64,000 nucleotides of DNA from Annona cherimola (lineage: Eukaryota; Streptophyta; Magnoliopsida; Magnoliales; Annonaceae): the NCBI GenBank assembly GCA_030490835.1, contig CM059971.1, forward strand, positions 54,608,012 through 54,672,011, given 5' to 3'. Made by a program: the position numbers and the translations under genes. Of the stretch, positions 61,401 to 64,000 are shown piece after piece; the first letter of the stretch is position 1; each line of letters opens with the position of its first letter. The notes beneath the pieces are model-generated. The model searched no databases, was not told where the DNA came from, and was given only the letters and a program-made list of their open reading frames with translations.

Positions 61401-64000
61401 TTAGGCATTGCCTCCAGTTTTCATGTTTTTAACTTGTTGTGTTATAATAGATTGGAAGAATTTGTACTGGCTTTAACTCTTGATGGTGAAAGCACTTATG
61501 ATTTCCATAATCTGAGTCATATAAGTGTTTTTATCACTTATCAGATTCATAGGAAGCACAATTGTTTTATTTAGGTAATTAGAATAAAAATTAACATCAG
61601 AAATTTAAAATTTCTGGCATTTTTAAAAGGCCGATCTCGTGCAGTGGTTTCCCATACATTGTCATTTGCATCATACATTAACTTTATAATTTTTTTAGAG
61701 TTTTTCCTTTTCTTCTCATTGCAATCGGAAGGAAAACCTCTAATAGAAATTGATGTTTTTTGTTTAGTGATTTTATGTTTCACCTCTGTATTGAAAGTCA
61801 AAACATTTTCTCGACCCTTACGGAAATTAGAATGTTTTGTCAGTGTTCTACTTTTACTTCTGCTCCAATGGGTTTTATCAGAATTCAGAAATGATTCGGG
61901 ATCAGCCTTTCCTTTTAATTCTAATACCTGCCCTCGTATTACTTTTAACTAAAAAACAGTATACACGACTGACACAGGATTGTTAATAACTACAATGCAT
62001 AATGACTCATCATCAAAATCCTCTTTTGAGGATGGACCTTGGTGTAATGATAAAGGTTGCTGCCTTAGCAAGTGGAGGTCCCTCTATAAATTGCGGGTTA
62101 GTATCATTGGTGCCCTTAGCTTTCGCCTCATTTCACCCATCATCATATACCTTTGCCTATTCATGTGGGATTATGATACCATGCATGGGTTGTTAGTTAG
62201 CTAAGTAACAACCTCATGTATTTATATTTTTAATAATTTTTTTTGTTTTGTTTTTATTCACGTGTATTTAGTTCACATATCAAATTTTAATATTTTCGAA
62301 TTCTTATATATATTTTTTTTTATAAAATTTCAAAAATAAAAAAATTTTCATTCATCTCACACTCATGCACATGAGAAATGACAAAATGTTTTATTTTTAA
62401 AATTTTGTAAAAAACTATATATAAGAATCCAAAATTGGTAATTTTTGGTATTTTAACTAAATGCACTTGGGCTCACATAAAAGTAAAGAGAAAATCAAGA
62501 AGTTACATTAAAAATAAAAAAAATGTATATGAGGTTGTTATTTAACTAAGTAACAGCCCATTGAATAATATCATGATTCTTTCATGTGTACCTTTTTAGT
62601 TTTTCTTCATCTCCTCTGTCTTTCACCCGTGCCCTCAAAAATCCCACCCGATCCCTTACCATTATCGAAAAGTGAAATAACAAGAAGCCCCTCATATTAT
62701 TATCATTTGTGTCCTTGAATTTTGGCCAAAATAATTTATTTCGTGCATACCCCTATAGTTATTGTGTTTTACCTATACCTCCAATGTTAGTTGTGATAGG
62801 AAATGGTTGCTAAGTAGCTAAAATGTTGTTATCCAGAAGAAATGATAAAAAAAACCCTTGAAATTTATATTTTTTACTTCACAAAAATAATTTTGTAATA
62901 TAGTAAAAACATAAAGATATAAGAAAACATTATAAATTTTTAAAAAAATTCTTTGATTAGTTATATTAAGTTTGTCTTTTAGCCAATAAAAAAAAACTAT
63001 CTTTTAGATTTTTCAAATTCTTAGTATAAATAATATTTAAATTTTATTTCCTAACACTAAGATAGAAAAATATAAGAAAATATCCTAAATATAAATGCCT
63101 AGTGATTGTTTCCAACAGGTTTGAAATGGATTTTTTAAACTTTTTTTAGTTTTTTTAATAAAAAACTATTATCCTAAATGTATATAATCCGTAGACCATG
63201 TTTCACCTTTTTTAAAATGTGTATGTTTTAAAAAAAATTTAAATATAGGGGAATTTGGTCATTTTTAACCTGTGAAAATGACCACAATACTCCTATTTTT
63301 AAAATTAAAAAATATACACACATATCCAAAAATGGTAAAACTTGATGTACAAATTATATACATTTTTTAGACAGCAAATTATATACATTTTAATTAATAG
63401 TTTAGTTAAAAATTTAAAAAAAAATTAAAAAGGGTTTTTATGATCGGTTGGAGATGGTCGTATCTAATCACCATCGAATATAATTTTTTTGTAAAATATT
63501 GATTAAATTAAATTGTTAATTCCATGTCTTTCAAAATTTTCAAATTCATAGCATAATAACATAAAAAAATTATTTTCTAGCATTATAACAGAAAAAACAA
63601 GAAAATAGTCCAAAATATTAATTTTTTTAATTTTAAAAATATTCCTTAAAACTAAATAGATTAATTTTATATTTTTCAGATTTTGGAAATTTCTAGCATG
63701 AATAATACTAAAAATTGATTTTTAACTTTATAAGGGAAATATGAATAACCTAAAGATGTAAAATTCTGTTACTTTTAGAAGTATTTACTAAATTAAATTA
63801 AAATAGATTATTTTTGTTTCTTCTAGGTTTTGTAAAACTTCCAGAAAAATATTATTAAATATTCTTTTTTAATATTGTAATCAAAAGCAAGGAAAATAAC
63901 CTAAAAGTTGAAAATTTCTGTTTTATAAAAACATTCCGTAAATTAAATTGATAAATTTGATGTCTTTCAAAATATGTAAATTTCTACTATAAATGAAACT
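58493..64000 (+). CDS. PB1-domain Raf-like MAPKKK (Ser/Thr kinase), N-terminal half
   Basis: Exon 1 starts at the ATG at 58493 and stays open for about 600 codons. The PB1 domain lies at residues ~202-302 (KLKFLCSFGGRILPRPCDG, YVGGETRIISI, acidic cluster around LSDEDLHNM). A twice-repeated QLQRS(R/K)SNLN motif is at residues 67-90. Exon 1 ends at GT sites 60267 or 60292. Exon 2 begins between 60415 and 60437 and ends at 60768, exon 3 is 60856-61152 and exon 4 is 61234-61323, the last three junctions in phase 0. Exon 4 ends EMEAGMYGLQ, the sequence that in plant Raf-like B-group kinases directly precedes the kinase domain. The kinase exons lie beyond the window; the last intron is over 2.6 kb. 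PB1 mediates dimerisation, and these kinases act in osmotic, ABA and auxin signalling (family knowledge). No lesion is seen. Confidence 0.9.
61324..62023 (+). other. Start of the large kinase intron
   Basis: The donor CAG/GTTATG is at 61324. The stretch is T-rich and non-coding; open frames at 61332-61574 and 61644-61952 have no recognisable protein. Confidence 0.55.
62024..62186 (+). repeat. tRNA-derived SINE-like copy in the kinase intron
   Basis: GGACCTTGGTGTAATGATAAAGGTTGCTGCC resembles the A-box head of a widespread plant tRNA-derived SINE, and GGAGGTC...TTGCGGGTTAGTATC about 30 bp later is a decayed B-box. The downstream body (GCCCTTAGCTTTCGCCTC...) runs up to the MITE. Similarity is judged by eye. 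Confidence 0.5.
62187..62559. mobile_element. Fold-back MITE in the kinase intron
   Basis: The left end GGGTTGTTAGTTAGCTAAGTAACAACCTCATGTA and the reverse complement of the right end (GGGCTGTTACTTAGTTAAATAACAACCTCATATA) match over about 35 bp, and the AT-rich interior also pairs (TTCTTATATATA... against ...TATATATAAGAA). The whole 373 bp folds into one long hairpin. No convincing target duplication is visible. Confidence 0.78.
62560..63511. other. AT-rich intron sequence
   Basis: No gene or defined element. Phrases such as TATAAGAAAATATCCTAAA (63070) resemble the tandem repeat to the right, so the array may once have begun here. Confidence 0.4.
63512..64000. repeat. Degenerate ~146-bp tandem repeat in the kinase intron
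   Basis: The phrase order TTAATT...TTTCARATTTT..AAATTTCTAGCAT.AATA, then AAGRAAAATA.CCTAAA, then ATTCCNTAAA.TAAAT recurs with starts near 63515, 63661, 63808 and 63952, a period of 144-147 bp. Units differ considerably, so the array is old. It continues to the window edge. Confidence 0.6.

Noticed and set aside
61332..61952. Open frames after kinase exon 4
   Set aside because: They begin at the splice donor or in T-rich intron and show no kinase motif; exon 4 ends exactly where family members splice into the kinase domain.

Overview
This window is transposon-rich nuclear DNA from a flowering plant. The evidence is two host genes of plant-specific families (an NADPH-dependent alkenal double-bond reductase with GT-AG introns, and a PB1-domain Raf-like MAPKKK), Ty1/copia and Ty3/gypsy LTR retrotransposons with initiator-Met tRNA primer sites, tRNA-derived SINE-like copies and fold-back MITEs. 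The genus cannot be told from the sequence. Multi-kilobase introns carrying inserted repeats suggest a woody, medium-to-large genome (inference).

Layout. 1-2024: decayed Ty3/gypsy pol (+). 2025-3049 and 14134-15349: LTR of a minus-strand Ty3/gypsy element, split by copia-1 (3055-14128; perfect 5-bp TSD CTTAG). 15350-16690: internal remnant of that minus-strand element. 16691-18614: further LTR fragments. 18615-21012: copia-3, a 5'-end fragment with an open gag. 21060-21945: tandem repeats. 22593-29442: complete double-bond reductase gene (-), 5 exons, 344 codons, with a 5.4-kb first intron holding a large repeat insertion. 30161-30570: MITE and SINE-like sequence. 30571-56928: one chromovirus-type Ty3/gypsy element (+), broken by copia-2 (32593-42802; TSD TAGAG) near its 5' end and, inside integrase, by a gypsy solo LTR (47685-52285; TSD CACCT/CACCC) that itself holds a copia solo LTR (48464-50142; TSD GAAAT). 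57313-64000: leader and first four coding exons of the Raf-like kinase; its kinase-domain exons lie beyond the right edge, and the last 2.7 kb is intron with a SINE-like copy, a MITE and a degenerate ~146-bp tandem repeat.

The three copia elements and the solo LTR are one Sirevirus-like family: long LTRs (1.7 kb), gag with coiled coil and two zinc knuckles, PR-IN-RT-RH, then a separate env-position ORF. Their U3 regions carry arrays of AAGTCGACT / AAGTCGCA...TGCGACTT motifs just upstream of a TATA box, and a smaller array recurs between pol and the env-position ORF.

The most unusual observation is that copia-2 lacks its reverse-transcriptase core with breakpoints that match, to the base, a consensus GT-AG intron readable in copia-1 (8114-8918, with donor, branch-point-like and acceptor sequences). 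This suggests that copia-2 derives from a spliced, in-frame genomic RNA copied by another element's RT. All retroelement ORFs here carry stops or frameshifts; only the two host genes look functional.
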